This document shows, piece by piece, positions 12,119 through 23,150 of a DNA stretch of 64,000 bases. A program made the position numbers and the translations under genes. Source of the DNA: Loripinus fragilis (taxonomy: Eukaryota > Mollusca > Bivalvia > Lucinida > Lucinidae); contig OZ026515.1 in assembly GCA_964019695.1 (NCBI GenBank), positions 42,027,994 to 42,091,993 of the forward strand, in the 5' to 3' direction. Below the pieces are notes generated by a model. The model saw only the letters and a list, made by a program, of their open reading frames with translations. It searched no databases and was not told the DNA's origin. Position 1 is the stretch's first letter. Every line of letters begins with the position of its first letter.

Positions 12119-12430
12119 GTGGATCCAGGAATTTTCGTCAGGGGTGGGGGGGTCCAGGTCAGTCTGACAAAAAAGCTCTGACAGCGTTTTTTTCAGTCCT
12201 CAGCTTATTTTACAGAAGTGAAATGGTCAATTTCAAAGAAATCTATCATTTTTCAAGGTTCCAGAGGGGGTCCGACATTTTCCAGGGGGGGGGGGGGGTG
12301 GAGGGGTCTAACTTTTTCCAGGGTGGTAGGGTCCAATTGCTTATTCCCTATAGATACCCATATAACTTGTGATTTTTCAGGGGGGGGGCGGGGTCCGAAC
12401 CCCCTGTACCCCCTTTGGATCCGCACTTGG
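12119..12430 (+). repeat. Dispersed G-rich repeat, copy 1
   Basis: Begins GGATCCAGGAATTTTCGTCA and contains several TTTTCCAGGGGGG blocks and a final GGGGTCCGAACCCCCTGTA..TGGATCCGC word. A related copy, sharing the CTCTGACAGC and GTCCGGACCCCCTGT words, lies at 52270-52570. Confidence 0.6.
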
Positions 12431-12779
12431 GGTGTAATTACAGGTGTAATTACGCTGTTAAATTAAGAATAACTATATCTCTAGAATTTTACTAATTAAA
12501 TACATATCAACCAATCTGCATTCTCGCTGTCTTCTCTTAAACCTACTACTAGTGTTGTCTCTAGCCTGTCTTCAGACCCTGTATTAAGACATCTAGCTGA
12601 AAGTTCTATAACTACTACAGAGATAAATTTATGATACTTTATTACTTCCCCATTGCTCAGAATACAGTAAATAAGACAGTCAGTGATTTTTTTTTTCAGA
12701 GATGTAAATGCTTGTTTATGAATGTGCACATATTTTACTATTTTTCTATTTACTGGTCTGATACCAGTCTAGTGTTGTC

Positions 12780-13090
12780 TCCTGATAGCCTCTGCAAACA
12801 GTTTGGACCCGTCTTAATCCTTAAATCGGCAAGAAAAAATGCATCTGAAAATGTCGTCTGCTGCCAATAATTGCCTAACCTTACTGACGAATTTAAGTAT
12901 AGAAGCAAACAGGATGGACCCAGATCAGACTGCTCCTATAGTCTGATCTGGGTTCACACTGTCATAGAGGCTTCTTAAACATTTCTGCAGACGAGAAGCA
13001 GGCACTTTTGTTGCGATTGGCGCTTATAGGGTTAAGCCTGACAAAACGTTGTAACTGATCTGGACCCAAACTGTTTGACACTCTGATGGT
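12780..13090. repeat. Overlapping remnants of hairpin MITEs
   Basis: Holds CAAACAGTTTGGACCC at about 12797, a palindrome GATCAGACTGCTCC..AGTCTGATC at about 12918-12950, and GGACCCAAACTGTTTGACACTCTGAT near 13060. These are fragments of the same GATCAG-bearing hairpin families seen in the TPR gene introns. Confidence 0.6.
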
Positions 13091-13310
13091 ATTCATGAAC
13101 TAATTTTTCGAAAAAAAAAATGATTTTGAAATAAAATCAGCAGACGACAAAAAGCATGCTAAATTACCCAGTAGGTAAAGAGGAAACAGAAACCAGATGC
13201 TTGATTTGACAGGTACAGATAAGCTCTCATTCATTGAGGTAGTAAAACAATTAAAAGTCCATGAGCTGTCAGTTGAAATAAAGATTAGTCCGCTATTTTC
13301 TATTTTTGTG

Positions 13311-13313
<3 letters not shown>

Positions 13314-13368
<55 letters not shown>
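13314..13368 (+). repeat. (CT)n microsatellite
   Basis: About 27 CT dinucleotides, followed by an imperfect TCTCTCTT stretch to about 13386. Frames of Ser-Leu or Arg-Glu repeats here are artefacts. Confidence 0.97.
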
Positions 13369-13372
<4 letters not shown>

Positions 13373-13960
13373 CTCTCTCTTTCTCCTGTCCACGCCCGTG
13401 TCCTTTGGGGCTTTTGGAGTATTGTTTTGTAGTTGGGGTAGTGCTTGGGTTCTTGTGGTCATGGTTTGCCCTTGGTGCCATCCCACGTCCTTTGGATCCT
13501 TGTGCGCTGGGTTGTGTGAGAGCTGTCTTTAGTAGTTGGGTCCGTGGGCTTCCGATTTTTCTTTGACCCAGGTTACCTTGGTAGACCGTTGTGGCCCGCT
13601 GATTCTAGCGGGCTCGTCGCCCCCCCCCCCCCCCTGCCTTGTTTGCCCAGGTCTCGTCGTTTTATTGGTGGTCCTACTGGTCGAAGTCTCTGTGTCCCTG
13701 CAGTCCTGGCAGGCCATTGGGTTCGTGTTTCCTGCGTTTCTTTGTCTTCTGGGCGGGCCTGGCCCTGTCGGCCCGCTCAGGCATGTTTTCTCTATTCATT
13801 TCGGTAGCCTTTCCCCTGTTGGTTGGCTTGTCTGAGCGCCCCTTTAGTCCTGTTGAGCCGTTGGCCTTCTGATCGGGACCGTCGTTCCTCATGGTCCTTT
13901 GATTGATACTAGTTGTTTCTCCCGCATAACACGTCTCCAGTCGGCGTCCTCTTATTAGGA
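13369..13960. other. GC-rich, unassigned island
   Basis: Clearly richer in G and C than its neighbours, with a run of 15 C near 13620 and several overlapping frames on both strands. None has a recognisable domain. The block could be the 5' region of a mobile element; nothing seen decides this. Confidence 0.35.
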
Positions 13961-15465
13961 TTGTGTTTGATGCCCTATTTCATCTTCAGCATAGCAGAGG
14001 TCGGTCTCGTCCCCTGATTTTTCTAATTTTATGTAAATGTTATTTTTAGAATGCTTCGTTGCTGCCTTATTTGGAATCCAATCACTTTGTCGGTATAAAA
14101 TTCGCGTCATGAGGGGCGCTATAGATTCTGAGACTTTTGATTGAAGCGTTAGAAATATTCCATGTTCGTGTATGTGTGTGCGCTTTCGCTAGAGTACTCC
14201 AGATTTGTTTAGTAAAATAAATAGTTAATACAACTTCGATTTGGTAATTATTTGCTGAATCCCCTTATGTGGAATAGACGTGTCTATGAAATAAGACATG
14301 ATTCAAAGAGAACATGAAACAACCACAGGAATTCTACTTTGGTTAAGTGTGTACACAATTGAACTCTCTCAGGTGCTATAGACCATTCTATGAGACGATT
14401 CAAAGGTGAGACGATTCAAAACCGGAAGTATAGTGAGAAATCACCAGAGGAGAACTTAAAATATATCATACAGGTTAGGCAAAGTTAAAGCCAGAATTTC
14501 AGCAATAATTATGGTAATAATTTCGGCATAAATCTTCATGATCTTGACAAGCAACTCGAGAAGTATAAATTATAGCAATAATTTCATCTATATTTATAGC
14601 GAGAATCCCAGCAGTATTTTGGCTAAAAGTTCGGCTGAAATTATGGCAATATTCTCGACAATAATCTCAGAACGATTTTTGCTACATGAAATTCGATCTA
14701 CCTACAAAATCTTGCTAATTTAAATATTTTACCTAATATTATTGCGGTAGTATTGCTGTCATTATGGCTGAAAATAAGACACAAATATGAAATACCTGTC
14801 ACGAATCTTGTTCACTTTACAGTCATAGTATTGCTAAAGTATTGCTATACGTTTTCGTACGGGTATTTTACATTGACCGTTAATATGTCTGTCGACATTA
14901 GGCTACCTGTCCAGTCAGTCACACCTCTTTATCAGCAATTAATGGCTTTATTCTGGATGGCATGTACGTAAATACACACGAAGGAAGAATATGCCAAGCA
15001 GGGTGCCTACCAGACATGCTTGATTATATGGGCATTTCGGCTGGTCGTTTTACTTTTTTGCATGTTCGTGCGGTATTTGAGTGTGTAGGGTTTACTACCC
15101 TCGGCGTATAACTCAACTGAGCAAACATATGCCTACAAATCGAAGGTCAGTTAGGGCCTGAATTTCGTTCATTGAACCAATAAACTGGAAAGTGCAGGTC
15201 GTCAACAAAACGTTTTTAAAGGTGATGGGGGGTACACTATCAGCCTATATTAGTGGCAACGTGCTTTTAACAGAGTTCCATAGACCGCTTACCTACCGTT
15301 CAGTAAACCATTCTGAAAGGACGCAGGTAACAGGTCGTAAAAGGTACTTAATTAGCTTACAACAAGTAGTGAAGTAAGTATTGGAATGGACCATGTTTAC
15401 CTAGCCATAGCAGGGGAGAGCCAACACTACTAACGGTTTTGCAGTGACGTTGAGGGTACTTGACA
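13961..15465. other. No gene recognised
   Basis: Non-coding. 14480-14870 is AT-rich with repeated AATAATTTC/GCAATA words and ends with TTTTCGTACGGGTAT (14852-14866), the inverse of 9467-9481. Confidence 0.4.
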
Positions 15466-15824
15466 GATTTTCTTACTTCATCCATTGCTAACATCTAAAG
15501 GAATGTAAGGGTGGCGCTTGGAATAGAATACTATTCTAAGCGGGATCCTTATCTTCCACCGTTAGCTCCGCCCACTCACTCAGTTGCAGCTCAGATGTTG
15601 CAGTGTTGGGGCTGCCTTTAAGGGAGCATACATTACTGGACGGGGCATTGGTTACAATTTCTGGTTGCACGACAACCTTGGTTCAGAAGGTTTTCCGTTG
15701 CCCTCCCACCCACCCTTGTCTAGTTTCACCTTTCGTTCCTTTAGTCCTTGTCGTGATTTTCTTACTTCATCCATTGCTAACATCTAAAGGAATGTAAGGG
15801 TGGCGCTTGGAATAGAATACTATG
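15466..15824 (+). repeat. 70-bp direct repeats flanking a 219-bp spacer
   Basis: GATTTTCTTACTTCATCC through GGAATAGAATACTAT occurs at 15466-15535 and again at 15755-15824, almost identical. The spacer 15536-15754 is unique in the window. Two direct copies this similar imply a recent duplication or the direct ends of an inserted segment. Confidence 0.85.
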
Positions 15825-16113
15825 CAAAGCAGTAAAACAAGTGATAGCTTTTTCATCATTTTCAAGGGAGACAAATCATACAGCAGGTACTTTGAAATAA
15901 TCACAGCGTTCAAGTAAGTGTTCTGACTGTTTAAGGTACCTTGCAAACACTGTGTATCCAGATCAGCACAATCAGCCATCTTCTTAAGAAGCTGGCTAAT
16001 CAGGACCTCCACTATTTTTTATGCAGCTAATCAGCATGTAGGGAATCCGCCTAACCAATTGACTATAGATTTTGTTACTATTTTAACTAAGCTAAGACTT
16101 TTTAAATATCTCC

Positions 16114-16359
16114 TGTTTTACATACATAAGGGAATTGATTCAAATACAGTGCAAAGAAGAACTCAAATCAAGTTCTCTCTCTGGCCCGGTGTAGCCGACA
16201 TTATGGTGTCCGGTCTGACTCTCAAAAACATTCAGACCAAATGCTTGGAAAAATCTTTCTTAGTAAATTCTCAAGAATTATACCGAACCCCAGAATCTTG
16301 TATAGCTTGATTTTGGTTCTTCTTTGCACTTTATTTGAATCAATTCTGTTATGTTACAA
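16114..16359. mobile_element. ~245-bp MITE with ~45-bp inverted ends
   Basis: GAATTGATTCAAATACAGTG and the following CAAAGAAGAAC near 16131-16162 pair with GTTCTTCTTTGCAC and TTATTTGAATCAATTC near 16316-16348; the similarity extends outward to TGTTTTACATA against TATGTTACAACA. Non-coding inside. Confidence 0.7.
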
Positions 16360-16558
16360 CATGTACATGTTTATATCTGCTAATCTCAGAGATTTTTGGT
16401 AATTTAACACTTATCTTCCACTGTCCCATTGTTTAACCACCCAAAAAGGGCGCTTTACCAGAAATGTTGATACAGATATGAAACTGCATGAAGCACCCAC
16501 CATCCAGGACTTTAGTTAAGAGTGCGTACTAAAAATTAAATTTCTTATTTCTCAACCA

Positions 16559-16630
16559 AAACATATGTTGTGGGTACTCAAATGAACCGTCTCAATGAGA
16601 CCGTTCTTTTGAGTGCCCAAAACATATGTT
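16559..16630. repeat. Family-A hairpin MITE, copy 1
   Basis: AACATATGTTGTGGGTACTC, then GAACCGTCTC, a short loop, GAGACCGTTC, and the mirrored GAGTGCCCAAAACATATGTT. The stem is about 33 bp. A flank reading AGAGTGCGTACT..TTCTTATTTCTCAACC is shared with the other copies. Confidence 0.9.
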
Positions 16631-16639
16631 AAAACTGAT

Positions 16640-17640
16640 GGGTGAGAAAATATTTACACTTTCACGCTCAAAAATTTTGTTTTTCTAAACATATGACCAT
16701 CCAAATATTGGCTCTGTTGTTTGCATAGCAGAGGAAATTATATAAAGAAATGATGCCAGATAAACCAACCCTCACCATGCTTAACCAGAATATATACTGA
16801 AGGACTTTAGAAAGGCACCACCTGCTAAAATGCTAATTTATTGTCAAAATGTTATCTTAATTATGTGAAAAATAAAATTGACAAGTCCCTTCATTTAGCT
16901 TGCATTCAATAAGAAAATCAAAACGCTATGGCTTATGGTTGCCGTGACGTCACGATTATTCAGAGACATCCCAAATTTAAAAAGTCACAGAGTATCAATA
17001 CCTTCCATAATGAGCGCAAAAAAGTTTTCGAATTGATGTTTGTTCACGAAAGCACAATGAAAGACAAAATCAAATCATGGAGTTTTAGGCCTCTGGTAAA
17101 GTTCATTTTGTCTAGGTGACGTCATTATTTTTTGGACGTAATATGCTGTTTATATCCTAAGGAACAGGAATAATCAAAATGTTTTAGTGCTACCAGATAC
17201 TCCGCAACCCGTTGCGTAGAAGACAAAAGTATTGCCACATGTGCGAACCTCATCCGCCTGTCCTTGCTGTTTGAAAAATGAAGAGTGACGTAAGCAAAGA
17301 AACGCTGAAACTGGGAGTGTAATTAACGATTATTTCCCCAATATTTCCGAAAAATTTCTTGTTTTTCCATTGGATAAGGCGATTGGCTACCAGCTCAAAG
17401 TGTTTGCTTTTAAATTTAACTAATCTCACAATTGTCAGACGATTATTGTTGAAAAACACTAACGTCAGAATGAATCGCATGAGCAAATTGAAACTATGGC
17501 AAATAATGGTCCATTGTGTAAGCAGATAAAAAGTGATAAAGAAAACATCCTCAAATCTATCATGTGGAAGAGACAGTGAATATATAATTGGCGCGTTTCT
17601 AAAGTCCTTCAGTATATATAACATTTCTTGAAAATGATGT
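16640..17640. other. No gene recognised
   Basis: Non-coding, AT-rich. TGACGTCA palindromes occur at about 16944 and 17118, but with no gene beside them they are not called regulatory. Confidence 0.45.
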
Positions 17641-17646
17641 AGATCC

Positions 17647-17680
17647 AGATCAGCTGGTTTTGGGGAAGCCAGCTGATCTG
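17647..17680. repeat. GATCAGCTGG hairpin, copy 1
   Basis: AGATCAGCTGG, a short loop, then CCAGCTGATCT. Same hairpin family as 48350-48387. Confidence 0.85.
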
Positions 17681-17848
17681 AATCAACAATGTTTACTTTC
17701 TGCTAGTAATGAAAAAAGTCAATAAGCAATGCTTATTAGATACCCCCCGCACAGTAAGAGTCAGTGAAAAAACTTGGCAAGTTATAGTTCAAACAAGAAG
17801 ACCTTAGTTTTGATAAGAAGATTTCAGTAGAATCTGTGCAAACAAAAA

Positions 17849-18340
17849 TTATAAACTCCTTCGTGCATATGTTCAATGTGTTTACATTGTGTCGGTAAAG
17901 TATCAAATTGTTCCATCAAAAGCTGTGGTAGGAGTTGATCGGCCCATGAAGGCACAATCTATGCATATACAAAAGCCTTATTAGGGAAAAATTGTTTAAG
18001 TTCTCACAGCTGTCATTTTGTCAAAAAATATCATTTCTAAACCAAACTCCTTCATGCATATGTTAAATGTGTCTACATTGTATAGGCAAAGTATCAAATT
18101 GCTCCATAAAAAGCTGTGGTAGGAGTTGATCGGCCCATAAGGGCACCGTCTATGCATATACAAACACCTTATTAGGGAAGAATTGTCTAAGTTCTCACAG
18201 CTGTCATTTTGTCAAAAATTATTTTTTCTGAACCAAACTCCTTCATGCATATGTTCAATGTGTCTACATTGTATAGGAAAAGTATCAAATTGTTCCATCA
18301 AAAGCTGTGGTAGGAGTTGATCGGCCCGTGTATGGCCTAT
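17849..18340 (+). repeat. ~187-bp tandem repeat, ~2.6 copies
   Basis: Units start at about 17850, 18045 and 18231 with AACTCCTTCATGCATATGTT and contain AAAGCTGTGGTAGGAGTTG and ATCGGCCCATAAGGGCAC. The array forms the core of a pearl-like element whose microsatellite end follows at 18528. Confidence 0.88.
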
Positions 18341-18527
18341 AATAGCATAAGCATAAAGCACTATATTAAAAGCCATTTAGAACTACAAAGGGAAATAACT
18401 CTAATAGAATTGGCCCCTAGCCCTTAGTTTTTTGTCTAAAGTATTTGTCTTGCATATATGAACATGTTTGCAGGGTTTGATGAAAATCCAGCAATGACTC
18501 TTTGAGTTATTAAGGAAACAAAGCGTT

Positions 18528-18630
18528 ACGGACGGACAGACGGACGGACGGACGCACGGACGGACGGACGCACGGACAACGTGAAAACAGTATACCCCCT
18601 ACAAACAAAGTTTGCGGGGGGTATAAATAC
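18528..18630 (+). repeat. ACGG microsatellite and terminal hairpin of a pearl-like element
   Basis: A run of GGAC/GGAT-type tetranucleotides (18530-18585) is followed by CAGTATACCCCCTACAAAC and its inverse GTTTGCGGGGGGTATA. A tandem core, an ACGG microsatellite and a hairpin in that order resemble bivalve pearl elements and Helentron-associated interspersed elements, recalled from the literature and not checked here. Confidence 0.65.
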
Positions 18631-18935
18631 ATGCTAATAAATGAAATCCTGCAAGTTAATTGGTTAAAATTAGGGAGGAGTGTGGTATATAAAACATATC
18701 CAGCGTGGTAAGGATTAAATTGAAAATATGTCCACATTTACTAAAATACGTTGGCTGATAATTTATCAGCATAATATATGGGACAAAGAGCATAAATTAT
18801 ATGAGCACATTTCTATTAACTCTTTTTTTGTCTGCGATGAGACCCATCAACTGAGTGTTGCTGTGTTACGGGACCATCTGAGGACGTCAAAAAGAAGACA
18901 TTTGATCACTGAATCTTCTTTCTCAAATATAATTT

Positions 18936-19176
18936 GAGCCGCGACATATGACTTCCAACAAACGGCATTTTGACAAGTGTAGACTAGACTCAGATGAGCC
19001 TATGTAGCCTCCTTTTAAGCTTAGAAACTCCAAATAAACTTTGGTCAGTAGCTTAACAGTCATAGAATATTCAAGCGACAAGCAATGGCTCTGATCAGAC
19101 TGCATGTATGCGCAGGCTGATCTGAGGCTTTGCTGGTCGTACATACCACATTGAAGGAAATCACATGTCATGGCTC
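18936..19176 (+). mobile_element. 241-bp MITE with GAGCC ends and ATTT duplication, copy 1
   Basis: Ends GAGCCGCGACATATGACTTC (from 18936) and GGAAATCACATGTCATGGCT..C (to 19176) pair over about 21 bp with a few mismatches. ATTT flanks both sides (18932-18935 and 19177-19180). The interior carries a GATCAGACTGCATG..GCAGGCTGATC hairpin. A second copy with its own ATTT duplication lies in an intron at 59438-59661. Confidence 0.8.
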
Positions 19177-19281
19177 ATTTGTGGTTACGCAAATAAGTTA
19201 ACTGTCTCAATGCTATGTTCTTTTGGGTATGGTGAAATATTCCCTGTAGCTTGATACAATAAATTTTGATGGGCATTTATA

Positions 19282-20069
19282 TACCCGACAAAAAAAGAAA
19301 CGCACCTCTTAGATCTGCTCAACTCTCAGGGAGATCAAAAGTGATAGGCCAGTTTAGTTTATATCAGTGCAAAGGTATGTCATGTAAAGTTGCGTCACAT
19401 GTCTTTTGCAATCTGGCGTCGAAATTGTGTTAAAGAAAATTGGTCATGAACAAAGTGGGGGTCAAATTGTAAAGTCACAGGAAATAAGCGGTTTTTATAA
19501 TGCTCTCTTGTGGATAAGTTCAAGCAATTGGAATCATCTCAGTAGACCAAATTGTACCCAGACACTTATTCTTTGCAAATTCTATCTTTAAATTCACCAT
19601 ACGCGATAATTGAACGCTAGGTACCCCATGTATTGTGACTACCCGTTGGATAATGATTCCACACTGAAGATAAACCTTACAAAACATTTAAAGATTTCAA
19701 CATTGTTTTAATCAATTTAAACGGCCCTAACTGATGAAAATGGATTATGGAATTACAAAAAAGCATCAACAAACACATTGGTTGTCTCACATAACAACAA
19801 CATATCGTTTTCATACTTTGCAAATGTATAACATACTTGGATTTCCATGCAGACAGAAGCGTTGAATTAACGCTTCCAAAACTCGTTTTCCATTTGCCTT
19901 GATGTGTTTTGTGTCTATACAGGGTAAGTACAGATACTCATCTAAGTCACACTCAAGTTTTAGTAAGATTTGATCAGAAATGAATATTTCGTGACAATTA
20001 ACATTTTCGTATTAAAAGGAGATCTTAATGGGAAAAATCGTAGTGGTGCGTTTCTTTTTTTGTCAGGTA
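19282..20069. mobile_element. 788-bp Tc1/mariner-like non-autonomous element
   Basis: Terminal repeats TACCCGACAAAAAAAGAAAC (from 19282) and, inverted, GTTTCTTTTTTTGTCAGGTA (to 20069), extended inward by GCACC/GGTGC, match over 25 bp with one difference. TA lies on both sides. TIRs of this wording with TA duplications are typical of Tc1/mariner elements. No transposase frame remains. Confidence 0.78.
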
Positions 20070-20140
20070 TATATTGATTGCAATAGTGATCACAGGTTAG
20101 TTTTTTCCAAATTACAGCTCGTGTCTGTCACTGAAGACTG

Positions 20141-20146
20141 TTTATT
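20141..20146 (-). promoter_or_regulatory. Possible poly(A) signal for the torsin gene
   Basis: Reads AATAAA on the minus strand about 345 bp beyond the torsin stop codon. No cDNA evidence; position only. Confidence 0.25.
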
Positions 20147-20344
20147 ATGTTAGGTAGTACAGAAAACCCTGATAAGATGGTGACTCAAACTAGTCTACAC
20201 TGTTATTCAAAGTAGTAGATGACTGCATCCAGTACATGGGCCTCATCGCAAGAAAACCTGACTTAGATTTCCGACAATCCAGAGACTATCTAGAATGTTG
20301 ATATTTCTATGAAGTATGTCTAGGTATTGTTCTTTGCAGATAGC

Positions 20345-20410
20345 GAATAACAAAGGCAATGACCAGACTGCTCAGATGCGCAGGCTGATCTGCACCTTTG
20401 TTATTCCCAT
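20345..20410. repeat. Hairpin MITE in torsin 3' region
   Basis: AATAACAAAGGCA..CCAGACTGC pairs with GCAGGCTGATCTGCACCTTT..GTTATT. The small minus-strand frame across it is an artefact of the repeat. Confidence 0.65.
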
Positions 20411-20488
20411 GTAACAAAATCAGGTTTTTTCGGTCACATCCCATATAACAAAGTGTGTCATATGAAGATTCCAAGTTGTTTATAAATT

Positions 20489-22108
20489 TCATTCATCTAC
20501 ATGTAAATCTACTTTATCTTGAACTCTCTTGCATCCAGTCAACGATAATCTAAACTTCTTGTCATGTAGATCAAGGAAAGATAACTCCTCTAACACCTTA
20601 TCCACTAAATATTCCCTTGGATTTTTCCCCTTGTTGCGAAGATCTCTAATAATGCACTGTCTGACGTGTCGCTCTTCAAGAGGAAGAAACGGAACAAATA
20701 CGTCTATAAGATCTTTGATATAAAGCTCATGGTACCATTCAAAGTCACTTTCTGAGAAGAGGAGTTGAAATTCATTTGATCCAATACTCTTCCGGTCTCG
20801 GCCCAGATTCAACTGACCAACCAAATACTGATTTATCTGACTAGCTTTAGCATTACTCAAAAATATAAACAATGTAACAGGAAGGGGATCTAAACCATCA
20901 GAATCTAGAACATTTGATTTGAGTGTTTCAATTGCAGCTTTAACACCATTGATCAAACCCTCACCAGCTTTATCCATTTCATCAATAATAAACACATTGA
21001 TCCCACATCTTGATATATTACCCAGAATCCACTGCCTAGCATTGATTTCATGGTTACCTGAATCCTCGTGTATAAAATGAAGAGGAACTAGGTACCAGAA
21101 TATTCTAGAGTTATGGAATGCTTCAGATATGAACTTGCTGATATAATTCTTCCCAACACCTGTCCAACCATGAAAGGAAAGAACAAGAGTAGTCTGGGAA
21201 CCATCAGCACTGATGTCTTCAATAAAGCGTTCAACTGTGTCTATTACACTTTTAACTGCAACATGTTGTCCAAAGACATTATCATGTAGCTTCTTATTGA
21301 GATCCTTAACATCAATATGAAATTCAGTACAAAAATTAACCTGCATGTAAATATATGCTCCTAGCCCAACAACACCTCCTAATACAAAGAGCCACAATAT
21401 TAATCCAGATGATCTCTTTATGGACTCTTTTTGTTTTTTAACACTTCGTCTGTCCTTTTTAGAATTCTTTGTTTGAGTTATGATTGGCTTGGCAGTTTCG
21501 AATACTGGCATTTCTCCTGTTGATATTTCCTCCTTAACCACAAACTTTTCATTATTGTTATTGTATCCATGAAGACTACTATTACTCTCCTCATTGGTTT
21601 CTAGACTTTCATCCACCTCTTTACTAGATATATATACATCAGGTTCATTACTGAATTGAGAAAAAAGCTTAGGTTTTGGCCTGCTAAAATTGTGGTTTAA
21701 TTCATAAGAGTCTGTGGTCTTAAAGGGTGAGAAATGCAAATCCATGTTGGTTAAGTCTCCTAAAGGTTTTTTATATGGTGACTGAGAAACTTTAACTGTT
21801 GCTGGACTAGGTTTACTTTCATGTTCTTGTTTGAAATTCAAGGTTTTCCATGGTTTCGCTACTGGTGAGGATGTAGTAAACTTTGCTGGTGAAAGTAAAT
21901 GATGAACTGTTTTAAATGGATTCCTAGGAGGGGTGGGTGGTTTATCCCAGGTGGTCCACGAGACATCAAAACTGAAGTTGTGCAGGCTGCTCCGGTTCCT
22001 CCTGGCTGAGCTAGAGTTGTCCAGAGTGGTTGCCTTGAGAAGCTGGGCCACATCTGGGCTGGTCTCACCTCCAGACACTTCCATTGATTCTTCTTCATCA
22101 GTCAGCAT
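20489..22108 (-). CDS. TOR4A: Torsin-family AAA+ ATPase (torsin-4A-like)
   Basis: A 539-residue protein in one exon. Torsins are AAA+ ATPases of the endoplasmic reticulum and nuclear envelope lumen that act with LAP1/LULL1-type activators. Residues 1-230 are Ser/Pro-rich, then a basic stretch (KKDRRSVKKQKESIKR) precedes one membrane helix (~235-256, GLILWLFVLGGVVGLGAYIY). The AAA domain follows: VFGQHVA (~278), Walker A GWTGVGKN (~314-321, with Asn after the Lys as in torsins), Walker B FIIDEMDK (~373-380), sensor-1 region FLSNAKA (~416-422) and the C-terminal sensor-2 GCK (~525-527) with its torsin Cys. A long N-terminal region plus a membrane helix, instead of a signal peptide, points to torsin-4A. 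I chose the Met at 22108 because TTTCAG ending at 22116 is a splice acceptor 7 bp upstream; the frame also runs on to 22252, but that stretch looks intronic. Stop TGA at 20489-20491. Confidence 0.88.
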   Translation of the reverse strand: MLTDEEESMEVSGGETSPDVAQLLKATTLDNSSSARRNRSSLHNFSFDVSWTTWDKPPTPPRNPFKTVHHLLSPAKFTTSSPVAKPWKTLNFKQEHESKPSPATVKVSQSPYKKPLGDLTNMDLHFSPFKTTDSYELNHNFSRPKPKLFSQFSNEPDVYISSKEVDESLETNEESNSSLHGYNNNNEKFVVKEEISTGEMPVFETAKPIITQTKNSKKDRRSVKKQKESIKRSSGLILWLFVLGGVVGLGAYIYMQVNFCTEFHIDVKDLNKKLHDNVFGQHVAVKSVIDTVERFIEDISADGSQTTLVLSFHGWTGVGKNYISKFISEAFHNSRIFWYLVPLHFIHEDSGNHEINARQWILGNISRCGINVFIIDEMDKAGEGLINGVKAAIETLKSNVLDSDGLDPLPVTLFIFLSNAKASQINQYLVGQLNLGRDRKSIGSNEFQLLFSESDFEWYHELYIKDLIDVFVPFLPLEERHVRQCIIRDLRNKGKNPREYLVDKVLEELSFLDLHDKKFRLSLTGCKRVQDKVDLHVDE

Positions 22109-22118
22109 GGTCAATCTG
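22109..22118 (-). other. Splice acceptor before torsin start codon
   Basis: On the minus strand ATGTGTTTCAG ends at 22116 and the exon starts ATTGACC-ATG. At least one upstream 5'-UTR exon is therefore expected to the right; it was not found. Confidence 0.65.
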
Positions 22119-22274
22119 AAACACATTTCACCCTTTGTTAAGTATTCTAATGGATTTTCCCATATACATTGATACAATAACTCAATAAGTATGGGACTGC
22201 CAATTGTATAATTTAAGGGGTCACAGGTAGAATTTTCTAAATTATGATTCATAAAACAACAAATTTTGAATATC

Positions 22275-22341
22275 TGTTTTGGGTGCTCAAAAGAGCTGTC
22301 TCATTGAGATGGTTCTTTTAAGTACCCACAAAATATGTTTT
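22275..22341. repeat. Family-A hairpin MITE, copy 2
   Basis: TTTTGGGTGCTCAAAAGAGC..GTCTCATTGAGATGG and its mirrored arm TTCTTTTAAGTACCCACAAA. Slightly decayed stem. Confidence 0.88.
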
Positions 22342-22506
22342 AGTAGAGAAATAATAGAATTAATTATAATTATGCACTAAAAATGTGGACTTATATCCTC
22401 ATCCTGATCATTCTAGCAAATCAATTTTACAACCTGATGGGTTGTTTTCACAGTTAAGCAAATTTTTTCAGTGTAACATTGTGATTATTTTCTTATCCAA
22501 CAGTTT

Positions 22507-22580
22507 AAACATGTGTTTTGGGTGCTCAAAAGAACCATCTCACTGAGATGGTTCTTTTGAGTACCCACTACATATGTTTT
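22507..22580. repeat. Family-A hairpin MITE, copy 3
   Basis: AAACATGTGTTTTGGGTGCT..AAAAGAACCATCTC, loop, GAGATGGTTCTTTTGAGTAC..CCACTACATATGTTTT. Confidence 0.9.
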
Positions 22581-22954
22581 GATTGAAGAATAATAAAAAA
22601 AAAAATTCAGTTACACACTTTTATCTGGGGGCCTGGTGTTTTGCTTGTTCAACAGTTTGCGTTGATGCTTACTACATCCCAGTCAACATTTTTTTCAGTC
22701 ATGTCCAGACAATTCCCTGTCTTCCTGGGTTAAACCAGTACTAAGCATAGGAAAATGTGTTTAGCTCAAGTACACAACTAGCCACCTTTCAATCCCAAGT
22801 CTAACACTCTTCCACTAAATGACCATCTCCTAATGATTAGGTACATGGTCAGATGTCTTCTTCAGGAGTAGACTCATCTGGGTCATCACCTTTTGCCCAG
22901 GAGCAGCTGTATAATATTTAGGGTAAAAACAGCACATCTACAATCTGTTCCACT

Positions 22955-23090
22955 CACTTGTAGCACAGTGGCTCAATGGTATCTTGCTCAACCAGTCAAC
23001 CTAAGACCAAAATAACCTTGGTTCAAGCCTCACCTTACACATTGTGTTGTATCTTTGAGTAATACACTTTAACCTAAATGCTTAGACATA
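22955..23090 (+). repeat. Decayed tRNA-derived SINE
   Basis: TAGCACAGTGGCTCAATGG (A-box-like) and CTTGGTTCAAGCCTCAC (B-box-like), followed by TGTTGTATCTTTGAGTAATA..CACTTTAACC, a body wording common in invertebrate tRNA SINEs. A second tRNA-like stretch in opposite orientation may lie at 22790-22830. Confidence 0.5.
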
Positions 23091-23150
23091 GGGCCAATTA
23101 AGCAAAAATTTTTAGCATAAAAATGCAATTATTTTCTTACCCAGCAATCT

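Noticed and set aside
13100..13486. Frames with Arg-Glu or Ser-Leu runs
   Set aside because: Products of the (CT)n microsatellite.
9467..14866. Possible 5.4-kb element bounded by inverted ATACCCGTACGAAAA
   Set aside because: Only 15 bp match, no target duplication is visible and nothing in between is coding; noted in the feature list but not called.
16942..17126. Two TGACGTCA palindromes as CRE regulatory sites
   Set aside because: No gene start is nearby, and similar words also occur in transposon interiors (29738, 28885).
20307..20492. 61-codon frame overlapping the torsin stop
   Set aside because: It is a translation of a hairpin MITE.
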